From Centroberyx gerrardi (Eukaryota > Chordata > Actinopteri > Beryciformes > Berycidae): 64,000 nucleotides of DNA. Where the stretch lies: positions 10,581,807 through 10,645,806 of the forward strand of contig NC_136017.1 in NCBI RefSeq assembly GCF_048128805.1, written 5' to 3'. The notes under the pieces are model-generated. The model was given only the letters and a program-made list of their open reading frames with translations, was not told the origin of the DNA and did no database searches. Below are positions 33,857 to 45,212 of the stretch, one piece after another; the first letter of the stretch is position 1; every line of letters begins with the position of its first letter. Made by a program: the position numbers and the translations under genes.

Positions 33857-35503
33857 GTAAGCCAGTTATCATACAGTACATGATTACTAAGAAACCTTTA
33901 TTTTATTGCTTCTTTATTGCAAAATGCTACATAAAACTGAACTGCTGGATGTTTGCAGGGTTGGAAAATGATGTAATGGTTAGTGTCTTAAATGTTTCTG
34001 TATTGTGATTACAAATCCTTATCCATGCACATTGTTGGAGAAAATAATGCATCATTATCTGTCTACTTGGCTCACAAACCGTCCTGCACAGGAAGCATCC
34101 AAACTTCCCTTTTTCCTTTCATCCCAATGATTCATAGCCGTAATGGAGATCAGACCACAAACAAAGGAGAGGAAAATGGGACAGAGATTCATCTGAATTT
34201 TTGAGTGTGTAACCACGCAAGGATGAGTGTGACTGGGTCACTGAGTATATATTTGTCCCAATTCTTTCTGCAATCGACAGGAAGATTATATTTCCCAGGC
34301 TGCCCATCCCTGGAATAAACAATACTGATGCTGAAGAGCGATACCAGCGAAAAAGGCCTCTAATACCGACGTTTTACAGCATAATCAATATGGGAATGCT
34401 ATACAGTACGATGATTCATTCCCTTCTTCATGAGGAAATATAGGCAGAGGGCTAATGGGTGCTAAGAGGGTGCTTTCTCCACTCTCCGCTATAATGTATT
34501 CCCCCAACATTTGTTTTTTCCCTGCAGTTGGATCCACTTTCATCCGACTGGGTCGCCCTGCCACCCATGCCCTCCCCAAGATGCCTCTTCAACATCGGAG
34601 AGAGCGAGAACCTGCTGTTCGCTGTCGCTGGAAAAGACCTCCAGAGCAACGAGTCACTGGACAGCGTGATGTGCTACGATGTCGAGTCAGTGGTATCACT
34701 TCGTTTGTTTGTTCGTTCCTTTCTTTCTCGCACCATTTCTTACCATCTGTAAAGTTTTCAGGTGATAATTAGCTTGAAGAACTTATAGTGAACAGTATGA
34801 TGTAAATGACATGGAATCACTTCCTTTGTTTATTTCTTTCTTCCTTGCTTTCTCACTCTATTTTTCACCATTTGTAAAGTTTTCAGGTGATAATTAGCTT
34901 GAAGAACTTACTAATGACTGCCCTCTAAAAGGAATACCTATGGTTTATTTAACAGTCCTTCTTCATGTGATCTCACCTACCTAAGTTGCTCAGATTGTTT
35001 CTTCACTCATTATGAAGGTGACTGTTTCATTTAGGGCATTTAGCTTATTTCAATTAGTCACAAATCCGGTTGGATTTGGCTCTTCCGTGTGGAAATCTAC
35101 CAATCTAACATTTACATATATCAAGGTCCTGGGCAAGACAGCGGCAACACATTGAGGTCCAGACAAAAACAATAAACACATCATATCATAATGAGTAATG
35201 GGAAATCTAAGAAAAAGTGAGAGAGAGAGAAGGATAGAGAGAAAGAGAAAGAAATGGTGTCGCAGTTCTCCAACTCTGTAGGATTCAAGGGGACAGACAT
35301 CATGAAGGCGTGAACAAAATGAGACTGAATTTTAGGTATCGAGAGTCTCAAAGCTGACCAAATTGTCACCTGTGTCCCTTTCTAGGAGGATGAAGTGGAG
35401 TGAGACCAAGAAACTTCCTCTGAAGATCCACGGCCATGCTGTGGTCTCCCACAAAGGACTGGTCTACTGCATTGGAGGAAAGACAGATGACAAGTGAGTG
35501 AAT

Positions 35504-35534
<31 letters not shown>

Positions 35535-37548
35535 GCTGACCATATGCTGTGAGCTGCAGCTGTTTGTGGTCTATCATTCAGCTAGACTGCAGGGCTGCAC
35601 TGCATTAGTTAGTTAGCTTAGTTAGCCTTTTGTAATCCCAGACTGTCTAATGTGATTAAATAATGGAAAATGCTGATCTGCCAACATTCCCAATACTGTA
35701 TGCATCATTGTGGATTGGGTGGTGATTGATCTAAATTGCCATCTCAAATTACAGTAATATTTGCACTGACTTGTCTTGTTGCATTTCCTGGATTTCACTT
35801 CCTTGACAGTCTGTTATTATCTTCCACGCCCTGAACATGACGTGTGCTGTAATAATATTTACATTGCATACAGTAATGATACAATGTGTTGTACAATTAA
35901 ATAACCCTGACCGCAAAAATGTTTAATCATCTTTTGTCTCTAAATGCATTCTGTAAATCATATCTGTACTTTGTTGCATTGTTATAATGTTTCATGTGGG
36001 AAAAAAACAGCTGCTTTTGTAACAATTAGAAGAGATCCGAAACAACGCTAAACTCAAATATTTTTCAAATAGAAAGATACCAAGACATTTAAACTTGCAG
36101 ATGAAGCAGCCAAACTTTCTACATGTTGTGGCCCACATCAGGCCTTCATCCTGTAATATCTTATGACGTTGAAAATTCTTCCCCTCTCCCCCACAGCAAA
36201 GCCCTCAACAAGATGTTCGCGTACAACCACAAGCAGTCGGAGTGGAGGGAGCTGGCAGCCATGAAGACAGCGAGGGCGATGTTCGGAGCCATCATCCACA
36301 ACGGCAAGATCGTGGTGGCAGGCGGAGTCAACGAGGACGGCCTCACCGCCGCCTGCGAAACCTACGACTTCGGAACAAACAAGTATGAACCTGCTTTATC
36401 CTTTTTATCAAGGATTTAAACGACACGTGTGATAAGAGTTAAGGTGCATTAGAACACTAAAATGAGTGCGTCCACCTCATACTTTGCTGTATCCCTAACG
36501 CTGTGGTGGTGGATCTCCTCAGGTGGGAGCCCTTCACAGACTTTCCGCAGGAGAGGAGCTCTGTGAACCTGGTGAGCAACGGGGGCTCCCTGTACGCTGT
36601 GGGCGGCTTCGCAATCGTCCAGATGGAGAACAAGGAGGTGGCTCCTTCAGAGGTCACCGATGTCTGGCAGTAAGTCATTTGTCATTCAGCGTGAACTTGG
36701 CATCGCCATCATGGAGAACTGCACACATACAGTATACACCTCAGGTTTTCCAGTCACGTTTGACTGCTGTTTGCATTTCTTCAACCTGCAGTAAACCTAT
36801 GGCCAGGTTGACACACACTTGAATGTATGACACTTTGTTTGAAGTCCTTTGAGTTGAATGGGACCGAGAGATTGGTCATGGGACCGAGAGATTGCAGAGA
36901 TACCTATTGCGATATCTGATAGCATTTCCCCATTTTCAGCAGTTACCATTTTCTTCATTTCCCTCACTAAGAGTTGAAGAGACTTCATGTAATCCGCAAG
37001 ATTCTTGTTTCTTTTTGGTGACATCTTTGGTGCTCAGCGCTCATTGCTGTGGTGTTTCTGCACTGCACCTCCCAGAGATCACCTGTCAATCAAACAGTGT
37101 GTCCAGTACTGTGACGTCTTTTTCTGTTGATGAAGTTTGAGTTTCTGTAGGTGGCGCTCTTTTCTTTGTCTGTTCAGCCATGATGGCTATAGCTGCTCAT
37201 GCTCCCAGTTCTTCTTCTAGTTATTGCAAACAAACCGCTGTTGCTGCTGCCGGAAACGTAAAACGCATCACTTCCAGTGTGGATTTTTCCCGGGAAACAC
37301 TTACCAGACACAGAGTGTTTAGAAGAGCAAATGTAAAAGCTTTCATGAACTGGCTGAAACATGATGAATTATTGCGTTAAAACGTTATTTGCCCATGTTT
37401 TCATTCTTTTCTCTCCCTTCTCCTCTTCCTTGTTAGGTACGAGGATGACAAGAAGCAGTGGAGTGGCATGCTGAGAGAGATGCGTTACGCCTCCGGCTCT
37501 TCCTGTGTGTCCATGCGCCTCAACGCCGCCAGGATGCCCAAACTGTAG
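32744..37548 (+). CDS. klhl41: kelch-like protein 41 (complete, 6 coding exons)
   Basis: BTB-BACK-Kelch adaptor of CUL3 ubiquitin ligases in striated muscle. In mammals it supports sarcomere integrity and nebulin stability. Exons: 32744-33856, 34528-34685, 35386-35493, 36197-36382, 36523-36669, 37437-37548. They sum to 1824 nt, or 607 aa (human is about the same length). BTB from ~33 ([20 protein letters not shown]), BACK ~135-237, a charged linker ([18 protein letters not shown]), then kelch repeats from ~346 ([48 protein letters not shown]). The end [17 protein letters not shown] matches the family. The first junction is phase 0 and the other four are phase 2; all donors are GT. The a/b teleost copy is not decided. 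Confidence 0.95.
34528..37548 (+). CDS. klhl41: klhl41 coding exons 2-6: Kelch propeller
   Basis: Exons 2-6 give [70 protein letters not shown] and [20 protein letters not shown]. The exon 2 donor is a weaker GTCAGT at 34686; phase 2 there restores E-R-M-K-W with exon 3. A GT microsatellite (about 35507-35533) starts 13 nt past the exon 3 donor. Confidence 0.9.
34695..34910. repeat. tandem duplication in klhl41 intron 2
   Basis: 34695-34785 (ATCACTTCGTTTG... to GAAGAACTTA) and 34816-34910 (ATCACTTCCTTTG... to GAAGAACTTA) are two diverged copies with a period of about 121-125 bp. Both end with an identical TTTTCAGGTGATAATTAGCT block. Confidence 0.85.
35507..35533. repeat. (GT)n microsatellite
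   Basis: GT run immediately inside klhl41 intron 3. Confidence 0.9.
36682..36856 (+). repeat. inverted repeat, left arm (klhl41 intron 5)
   Basis: Runs from TCATTCAGCGTGAACTTGGC to CCTTTGAGTTG. It is nearly identical to the reverse complement of 38037-38210, with only a handful of mismatches over ~175 bp. It begins 12 nt after the exon 5 donor. Confidence 0.93.
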
Positions 37549-37828
37549 ACCGACCCACTTTCACAGTCTTTCTGAAGCCCCCATCGACCCCTTATGATAC
37601 CCCCGCTTTCCCTGAGCTGTCTGCAAGACATCTCAACCCTTTTGGACTCAGATTTCTGTGTCTCAAGTGTTTTTTTCTGAACTCAGGTGATTTTTATCTG
37701 TAGTGTTATATAAACATTTGGTTCTGCCTGCAAAGACTGCACCGCCACTACGGTATTACAAACAGCCCACACAACTTAGACTGATCTATAAAGTTCTACT
37801 CACATCGTTTCTAGCTCTTCTTTTGTAA

Positions 37829-37834
37829 AATAAA
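37829..37834 (+). terminator. klhl41: klhl41 poly(A) signal
   Basis: AATAAA about 280 nt after the stop codon, with a GT/T-rich stretch (CTCTTTTGTTGTTTTG) just downstream. Confidence 0.7.
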
Positions 37835-38036
37835 CATTTGTAAACCTCTTTTGTTGTTTTGATTTCATGTGATCTGCAGGAAATTGTCATTACAGAGACG
37901 ACATCAAGATGTTGAGGGCAGGCAAGGGAGAACCGACTCGTATTCCTGTAGCTTCTTTGTAGTTTCGAGTAAGAGAGAGTAAACAAGGAACTGGAACTGG
38001 GTTAATAGCAGGTGTAGTCTCGCATATTTAAAGATC
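37835..38036. other. klhl41 downstream spacer
   Basis: No gene or clear element is seen between the poly(A) region and the right arm of the inverted repeat. Confidence 0.6.
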
Positions 38037-38210
38037 AACTCAAAGGACTTCAAACAAAGTGTCATACATTCAAGTGTGTGTCAACCTGGCCATAGGTTTA
38101 CTGCAGGTTGAAGAAATGCAAACAGCAGTCAAACGTGACTGGAAAACTTGAGGTATGTACTGTATGTGTGCAGTTTTCCATGATGGCGACGCCAAGTTCA
38201 CGCTGAATGA
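38037..38210 (-). repeat. inverted repeat, right arm (downstream of klhl41)
   Basis: Reverse-complement partner of 36682-36856. It lies about 200 nt past the klhl41 poly(A) signal, so the terminal exon is flanked by the two arms. Confidence 0.93.
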
Positions 38211-39865
38211 AAAATCCTATTCACGCTGAATCATATCGCCAGTTTTTACATCTATTTACACATATAACAACTGGATGCTGCCACTGGAAAAGGAAGAGAT
38301 TACACCACATTTAAATTAAGAATATTTCAGGCATGAGAGCGGTATGCCTTGCATGTGTGTACTGTAATGGTAAAGGAGATGGGAGATGTGGCATTCATTA
38401 ACACTAGAAAGGCTGATGTATATTTTAAGGCCAATAATGTCATTTGAAAGAGGTAAATATATAACTACTATTTCTTTGCATGATTTTGAAAATCTAACTG
38501 CAGGTTTGTACAGAAAGTGGGTCTTGGTGAGACATTTTGCATATTTCAGTTGTAAAATTCAAACTGCCCTCAACTGACAGCGGCTTGGTTTTTCTATAGC
38601 TTAGCAGAATCATAAATATTTGGGATCTGAAATTGTACGACATTGTTATTGCAATGTTTTTTTTTTCCTGTATTATTTTCAACTTCCTCATTTGTTTAAT
38701 CAGCAACCAAGCTCCATGCCTGAGCCAAATTTAGTGCTGTGATGTCATACTCTGATAAAAAAAAATCTATAATAAAGGTGCACTGGTGAGTTTGACAGAA
38801 GAGAAAATATTTAATCAAGTTTCCTGGATTTGCTTTAACCATTTCTGGGAGAATTCACCTGAAACCTTATCTGTGTGCTTATTATGAAGTGACCTTGGTC
38901 TGTGCCAGCGGGGTGTGGGAAGTTAGTGCACGTGGTTGAAGGCGAAGCACACACACAACAATGGCCTTTCAAACTGGGAGATGCTGGAGTTTCCCCAGGA
39001 AGGGGAGAGGGGAGAGTAGGAGGAGTGACGGAGGAATGGCTGTGAGAAGAGAGATGAGACACTAAGGTGTTGGAGTGGACACTGACGAGGAGGCTGAAAA
39101 TACAAGTAAGTAGAAAAATCTTGCATTTATGAGTCAACTTCTGAGTTTTTACACAATTGAACACACAGTAGATAATAAGAATTGAGCTTTTACATAGATT
39201 TTTTTTTTTTTTTACTTGAAATATAATGCATTTAATGAGTACAAGTTCCATCTCCTGTCTTATTAAATCTGACAGTATGTGCGATGTTGTGTAAATGACA
39301 CCTCACACATCTCTTCACATCCGTAATGAGAGCAGATTGCTCCGACAGCATTACAGGAAGCTGCCATCAAGCCTGGATGCCGTAGGCTCTGTCATATCCT
39401 GAGAGGCTCTCACAACCATTAGGCTGTTGACGAGGAGAGAAAAATGTTTTGTTTGTTTGCATCCCACTGAGTTCGCTTGATTGTTTGTTTCTGTCTTAGT
39501 CTGCGTTCCTTTGGGTTCCTTACCATACTCTCTCTTTCCTTCTTCAAGCTGTAATTGCAATAGCATCTTCTCTAAAATGGTATAGAGAGTGAAATGACAG
39601 CTTGGGGGAGAAGGGAGTGATGATTTGTCTTGGTTTTTGTTGTCTCGCCAAGCATCATTTTTGCACATTTATGCACTTGAATCAGAAATTGGAAAAATAA
39701 ATAGTGATGGACAAACCGTCCACCTCTAAATATTGAAGGGAACCTGCGCATGTGGTGTGAACATTTATAAACCTTTCAGAGTAAGAGCGTGTCTTCACAT
39801 GTCGGTCTTTGCCTAGGTTTGAGTTTTTCCATTTGGTTTGTAAAATAGTTTTTCGTACCCCACAG
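38211..39865. other. klhl41-oxgr1 spacer including a possible oxgr1 5' exon and intron
   Basis: No coding exon is seen. A consensus donor (CAA|GTAAGT at 39106) and a good acceptor (TACCCCACAG ending 39865) suggest an untranslated oxgr1 exon ending at 39105 and a 760-nt intron, by inference from signals alone. Confidence 0.4.
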
Positions 39866-39874
39866 AGCTCAGCC

Positions 39875-40882
39875 ATGGCTAGCACCCTCTACTACGGCAA
39901 CGATCACAACTGCACCGACGTGGACCAGCTGATGAAACGCTACTACCTGCCCGTCACCTACAGCGTCATCTTCGCCGTGGGGCTGGTGGGCAACGTGACC
40001 TCCATCTACGTTTACCTGACGAAGCTGCGTCCCTGGAAGAGCAGCAGCGTCATCATGGTCAACCTGGCACTGACCGACCTCCTCTACGTCCTCAGCATGC
40101 CCTTCCTGGCGTACTACTACACCAACGGGGACTCCTGGACGCTCGGCGACTTCATGTGCCGCTTTGTGCGCTTCGGGTTTCATTTTAACCTGTACGGGAG
40201 CATTCTTTTTCTGACCTGCATGGCGGTTTTCCGCTACGTGGTGGTGGTCAAGCCGCTGTGGGCGGCGCAGGTGCAGCGGAAGAGCTGGGGCATCGCGGCG
40301 TGCGCGGCGGTCTGGGTGATCGCCGCTGCCGAAATCACGCCCATGTTGACCATGATCACCTTGGAGGAGCTCAACAACAAGACTTACTGCCTGGACTTTG
40401 CCAGCACCATACCCTCTGACGGGGTGTGGTGGTACGGCTGGCTGCTCACCACGCTCGGCTTCCTGCTGCCCCTAGTGGCGGTGTTCCTGTGCTACATCGG
40501 CATCGTGAGGCAGCTGGCGAAAGGGCCGTACACCAGCTGTCCCAGCCGGAACCGGGCGCGGCGTGTGACCGTGCTGATCCTCGTGGTGTTCGTCATGTGT
40601 TTCCTGCCGTATCACATCCTGCGCGTGTTGCGGATAGACACGCGGAGGAAGCCGGAGACGCCGTGCATGCTGGAGCGCGGAGTGCATGCAGCGTACATCA
40701 TCTCCAGGCCTCTGGCTGGACTCAACACCTTCTTTAACCTGGCTCTGTACACTCTGTCAGGAGACAAGTTTCGACAGGCCTTCCTCAGCACCTTCTACCG
40801 GGAATGCTGGCTGTCCAAGGCCAGGTCACTCCTCAACCTGGCCATCATAAGCAAGGCTAGCAATGACATGGCCTCAGAATAA
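39875..40882 (+). CDS. oxgr1: 2-oxoglutarate receptor 1-like G-protein-coupled receptor
   Basis: Class A GPCR, 335 aa, intronless in its coding part. The start at 39875 was chosen for its strong Kozak context (AGCCATGGC) and because upstream sequence ends in a splice acceptor. Seven hydrophobic segments follow. Family marks: GLVGN (TM1), LALTDLLYVLSMP (TM2), MCRFVRFGFHFNLYGS (TM3, C95, R99, H103), FRY119-121 in place of DRY, a disulfide partner C172, FLPYHILRVLRI (TM6) and LNTFFNLALY (TM7) in place of NPxxY. FRY and the TM3 Arg/His pair match mammalian OXGR1, a receptor for 2-oxoglutarate (and reported for leukotriene E4) that couples to Gq. N-glycosylation at NCT near the N-terminus. Nearest alternatives are P2Y-like or other carboxylate receptors. 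Confidence 0.88.
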   Translation: MASTLYYGNDHNCTDVDQLMKRYYLPVTYSVIFAVGLVGNVTSIYVYLTKLRPWKSSSVIMVNLALTDLLYVLSMPFLAYYYTNGDSWTLGDFMCRFVRFGFHFNLYGSILFLTCMAVFRYVVVVKPLWAAQVQRKSWGIAACAAVWVIAAAEITPMLTMITLEELNNKTYCLDFASTIPSDGVWWYGWLLTTLGFLLPLVAVFLCYIGIVRQLAKGPYTSCPSRNRARRVTVLILVVFVMCFLPYHILRVLRIDTRRKPETPCMLERGVHAAYIISRPLAGLNTFFNLALYTLSGDKFRQAFLSTFYRECWLSKARSLLNLAIISKASNDMASE

Positions 40883-42735
40883 CTGACTTTTGTCTCCCTC
40901 TGTTGCTCTCTCTTTCTCTCTGTCTCAGACTGTCAAACACATACACACATATCACATTCTCACACATGATTAATGCTTAAGTCACTGGAACGTGATTTCA
41001 GGAAAGCTGTTTGAAAGCTGAGGTTTCTTCATTATTTACATCCCAGAGACAATAAGTAGTCCCTTTCATCTTGGTTTGCCTTGGGCAGGACTGCTGTGCG
41101 TCAAGCCATTAAGTGCAAATATGAAATGACTTAAAGGTTAAACATAAAAGATTTGTTGAGCCTTTCTTTTTTTCTCTCGTCCACAGCTTGTTTATTTTGT
41201 TGTGGTTGGTGATATGTTTGTGGGAGTTGTAAGTCATGTGAGCAAATTTCAATACGCCCTACATTTTCTTTCTGTAAGGTAAAGATGACAGTGCAGTTTA
41301 CCTAACACACATACTGTATAGGCCTATTGTGTGTTGTTTTCACCCTCAAAAATACGTTCTTTTCATTGTATATTAATGTACAGATATGTGTAGGCCTATG
41401 CTGCCCATCTTCAGTTAATAGACCATTTTGAGCTTACATCACATTCAGGGTGGGAAACTACTGTTGTGTACCAAGATGCAAATGTCAGGAATCAGACAAA
41501 CATTTATCATTAGATTCCCCATTGGAAGACGTATTCCAAACAAATGGATCTCAAGAACCCTGTTTTCACATTTTAAGGTGATATAATTGCCACTGCTGGA
41601 ATTTAGCCTAGGTAGCTAGCTAGTAGCTGACTAGTAAGCTAGCTAACTTCCCTGCTAAATTCAAGCAGATATAGTTGTTCCCAAGTTTGCTAGCTAATTA
41701 GCTAATCTTCCGCAGAGGTTCCCACCCCGAGTATTCAAAATGGCCGCTGTGGGAATACAGTTATTCTCTACTGGTGTATCAAACCCCACTGCTGTGCTGT
41801 TGAGCGGTCTCAGATGTAGCCCATGTATCTCAAGATTTTACTCAAATGTTGAAATGTTAAAAGGAAAATTAATGCACAATTATTACACGTACTTATTAAA
41901 CATTAAACATATTACATACATGTACTCATTAAAATTCTATTTCATGAGCTTATCATCAAACATCCCTCTTGGATGCACTGAAACACACGAAAAACTACAG
42001 GATGAAAATCAGAGAAAGAGATACTATAAAAGAGAGACTATATCAATCATCTAGGCTTGCTGCATTTGTCTGTATTGCATCTCCTGTACAGCGGTAATAT
42101 GATTTTACAGCCCAGCACCTACTGTAGCTACTGATCTGTGAAAGACTCTGGGCTTGTATCTCAGCACTTAGCTCAGTTCTCTTTGCAGATGCATTCACCT
42201 TCCCCATGAGCTAACAAAGGAGTTCAGCATATTCCTCATTTTGAAAGTATGCTGCTCCATACTGCAGTACAGCAGAGCACTAAGAGCAGAAGGACCAAAG
42301 GATTTGGATTCGAGTTCTGCTAAGAGGGCATTAATACTACATAACACAGAATTTACTACATTTTTCACTGTTGACATTTAAAGGAGACGTCTTCGTGAGT
42401 AAGAGCTCAAGAAGCTGTACATCAAACATCAGTTTATGTTCATCTAACACAAACCTCCCGGAACAAATTCTCCCTGTCAACAGAGAGACATCCTGTGCAG
42501 ATAAAGGAAGCTGTTATGTTATTTGTCTGTCACTCAGATGGTTGCAAACTGAACGCTTCATCCTGGACACCATATGTCGTTTTACTGCTTCTTTGCCTTT
42601 CCTGGTTCATGGTTGAGTTCACATTTCAAAACAAGTACTCAGTGGTGTCACATCACAAGGGTTTGAACTTCACCTTTGTGTTTCAGTATGTCAACATAGG
42701 CCATATAGTGGTTGCTTTTAGCCAAAGCACTATGC
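40883..42735. other. oxgr1 3' UTR and flank
   Basis: No further gene is seen. It contains one dispersed repeat copy (41425-41757). No canonical AATAAA could be tied with confidence to oxgr1. Confidence 0.5.
41425..41757. mobile_element. dispersed repeat with ATTCAAAATGGCCGCTG end
   Basis: Reverse-oriented relative of 23866-24345. Shared blocks are CCCTGCTAAATTCAAGCAG, TAGCTAGCTAG and the terminal ATTCAAAATGGCCGCTG. Confidence 0.55.
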
Positions 42736-42809
42736 ACCAAAATTAGGGCTGAACGATACTTGACAAAAAATCAAATTGCAATTACTTGACAAAATATTGC
42801 AATTACAAT

Positions 42810-43410
42810 AAGCAATATTCCACTTAGTTTTAACATGGGGGTTGGCACTTGACCACCATGAAAAGCAGAATATAAACTACTCACCAAGATCGGATGCAGC
42901 TTCCCATTCATTTGAATGAGGTCACAAAAATAGACTGAAAACGTACATTTAACACGTTTGTGAACATATTCAACAACAGATCCTGCTGCTGTGATTTTCA
43001 ATTGAGGTTTGGTCTTACTTTTTAGAACGTCGTTTCACCACATAGCATTTTTATTGATAGACGAGAACATATGGGGGTTAGGAGAGATAGTTCCTGTTTG
43101 AGAGACCGGATCTACTTTTATTTTTAAATACTAATTTTAGTGTAAAGCAAGGATAAAAATGCAAAATGACAAAGGACCCAAGATTGCTTTAATGTCATAA
43201 AAGCAGGATCTGTTGTTGAATCTGTTCAACGTGTTAAATGTTAGTTTTCAGTCTATTTTCATGGCCTCAGTCAAATGAATGGGAAGTAAAAATCTGAACG
43301 CTACACACTTGTCCAGCTGCATCTGATCTTGGTGATTCGTTTATATTCTGACTTTCATGATGGTCAAGTGCCAAATAACCCCCATGTTAAAACTAAGTGG
43401 AATATTGCTT
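42810..43410. mobile_element. palindromic MITE with AAGCAATATTCC ends
   Basis: The left arm AAGCAATATTCCACTTAG...CATGGGGGTT...CAAGATCGGATGCAGC is mirrored by the right arm ending CTAAGTGGAATATTGCTT. The arms extend about 180-200 bp on each side of a ~210-bp centre. Confidence 0.85.
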
Positions 43411-43855
43411 TAAACTGCGATTCATATCATCACAAGTTTTTCTTGTCAGAATTTTTTTCGAACTTTAAAATTGTTTAAAGAAAAGTGATTTCATAAAAAA
43501 AAAAAAAAATAGATGTCAGTGTGCAGGATTTTACAGTGGCCCTGAGGGTCAAAACACCACAACATTTCAGAAAACACAACGACATTTCCGAAAACACGAC
43601 ATTTCACAAAACAAAACAACATTTCACAAAACACAACATTTCAAAAAACAAATTAACATTTCACAAAACAAATTAACATTTCACAAAACACAACAACATT
43701 TCACAAAACACAACGGCAAAAGAGAAAACATTTCAACAATTCACAGAAAACGGAAAAGGTAGGTCCTTTCTTGTTGTTACTGATTGGATGTATTCGTTGT
43801 CACTCAAGGTAACAGGAAGTGGGACCAGAGCAATGGTTCTGAGAGATGTTCTGCT

Positions 43856-45050
43856 GGTTCAAATTAACAGAAAATAACGCTTCCTGCGTTTAGCCTTCAA
43901 AATAAAAGCACAATATTTTAAACATGTATAAATACTGTTTTAAACCAATTACTTTGTATTTACAGTAATCAAAGTCAAATTCAATAAGTGAACACCCATA
44001 TTAATGTTTGATGTCAAAATAATAATGAAAAATGCTATAATATGTGTCATTTTTAACTATAAACGCTGCATATATTACACTTTCTGACTAAATTGGACAC
44101 TGTACAGTTTACCTTTTAGTGTAACTGCACAAGTTCTATGTCAAAACACTCCTGCAGACCTGAACTTTCACACACACTAATATTTAGGCCCAAATGGTTT
44201 AAGAAAAGTCATGACAGGCCCTCAAAGTCAGCCATACTCTAACACTGTGACATTTGTAGAAAAAAGTATCTAAGACACACATCTGAAACACACAATAGTC
44301 TCAAGTCTTTTTACAGTTTTTAATTTTACTGGTTTCAATGGCAGGTGTGACTGAAAAAAAGAAATGGGACAAATTAGATATAAATACATAAATAATAAAT
44401 ACACAGCTTGGACCTAAATAATAGTGTGTAGAGGAAGTACAGGTCTACAAGATAAACTGTACAGTGTCCAACTTAGTCAGAACATGTCACAGTTTTACAG
44501 TATGACTGACTTTGAGGGCCTGTCATGACTTTTCTAAAACAGTTTGGACCTAAATGATAGTGTGTAGAGAAAGTACAGGTCTGTTAGAGTGTTTTGACAT
44601 AGAACTTGTGCAGTTACAATGAAAGGTAAACTGTACAGTGTCCACTTTATTCTACAAATGTCACATTATTACAGTATGGCCGACTTTGAGGGCCTGTCAT
44701 GACTTTTCTTTAACAGCTTGGGCCTAAATGTTGGTGTGTAGTGAAAGTACACATCTGCAGGAGTGTTTTGACATAGAACTTGTGCAGTTACTCTAAACTG
44801 TACAGTGTCCAGTCAGAAATATCAAAAAGTGTAATACATGCAGCATTTATAGTTAACAATGGCACATAATATGGCATTTTTCATTATTATTTTGACATCA
44901 AACATTACTGTAATATGGGTGTTCACTTATTGAATTTGATGATTAAATACAAAGTAATTGGTTTAAAACAGTATTTATACATGTTTAAAATATCGCGCTT
45001 TTATTTTGAAGGCTAAACCCCGGAAGCGTTATTTTCTGTTAATTTGAACC
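43856..45050. mobile_element. 1.2-kb palindromic element inserted in the left foldback arm
   Basis: GGTTCAAATTAACAGAAAAT at the left is mirrored by ATTTTCTGTTAATTTGAACC at the right, with the mirror continuing for about 260 bp. The centre holds a ~180-bp unit three times, twice in one orientation and once inverted (motif GAGGGCCTGTCATGACTTTTC). The right foldback arm lacks this sequence at the equivalent point, so it is a later insertion. Confidence 0.85.
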
Positions 45051-45212
45051 ATGGTTGTATTAAACTATGGATGAGGCATTCAAAGATGGCGGCCCATTCA
45101 TTCCAATGAAAGTTGCTCACCCAGCGCATACATGGATGTATTAAACTATGGATGAGGCATTCAAAGATGGCGGCCCATTCATTCCAATGAAAGTTGCTCA
45201 CCCAGCGCATAC
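45051..45212. repeat. two tandem 81-bp units with AAGATGGCGG
   Basis: 45051-45131 and 45132-45212 are near-identical (ATGG.TGTATTAAACTATGG to CACCCAGCGCATAC). A third, inverted copy is in the right foldback arm at 49481-49554. AAGATGGCGG matches the YY1 binding consensus. Confidence 0.92.

Noticed and set aside
39809-39874. N-terminal extension of the oxgr1 frame from 39809
   Set aside because: The extension crosses a TACCCCACAG acceptor and would add a Phe/Cys-rich leader not seen in the family. The ATG at 39875 has an optimal context.
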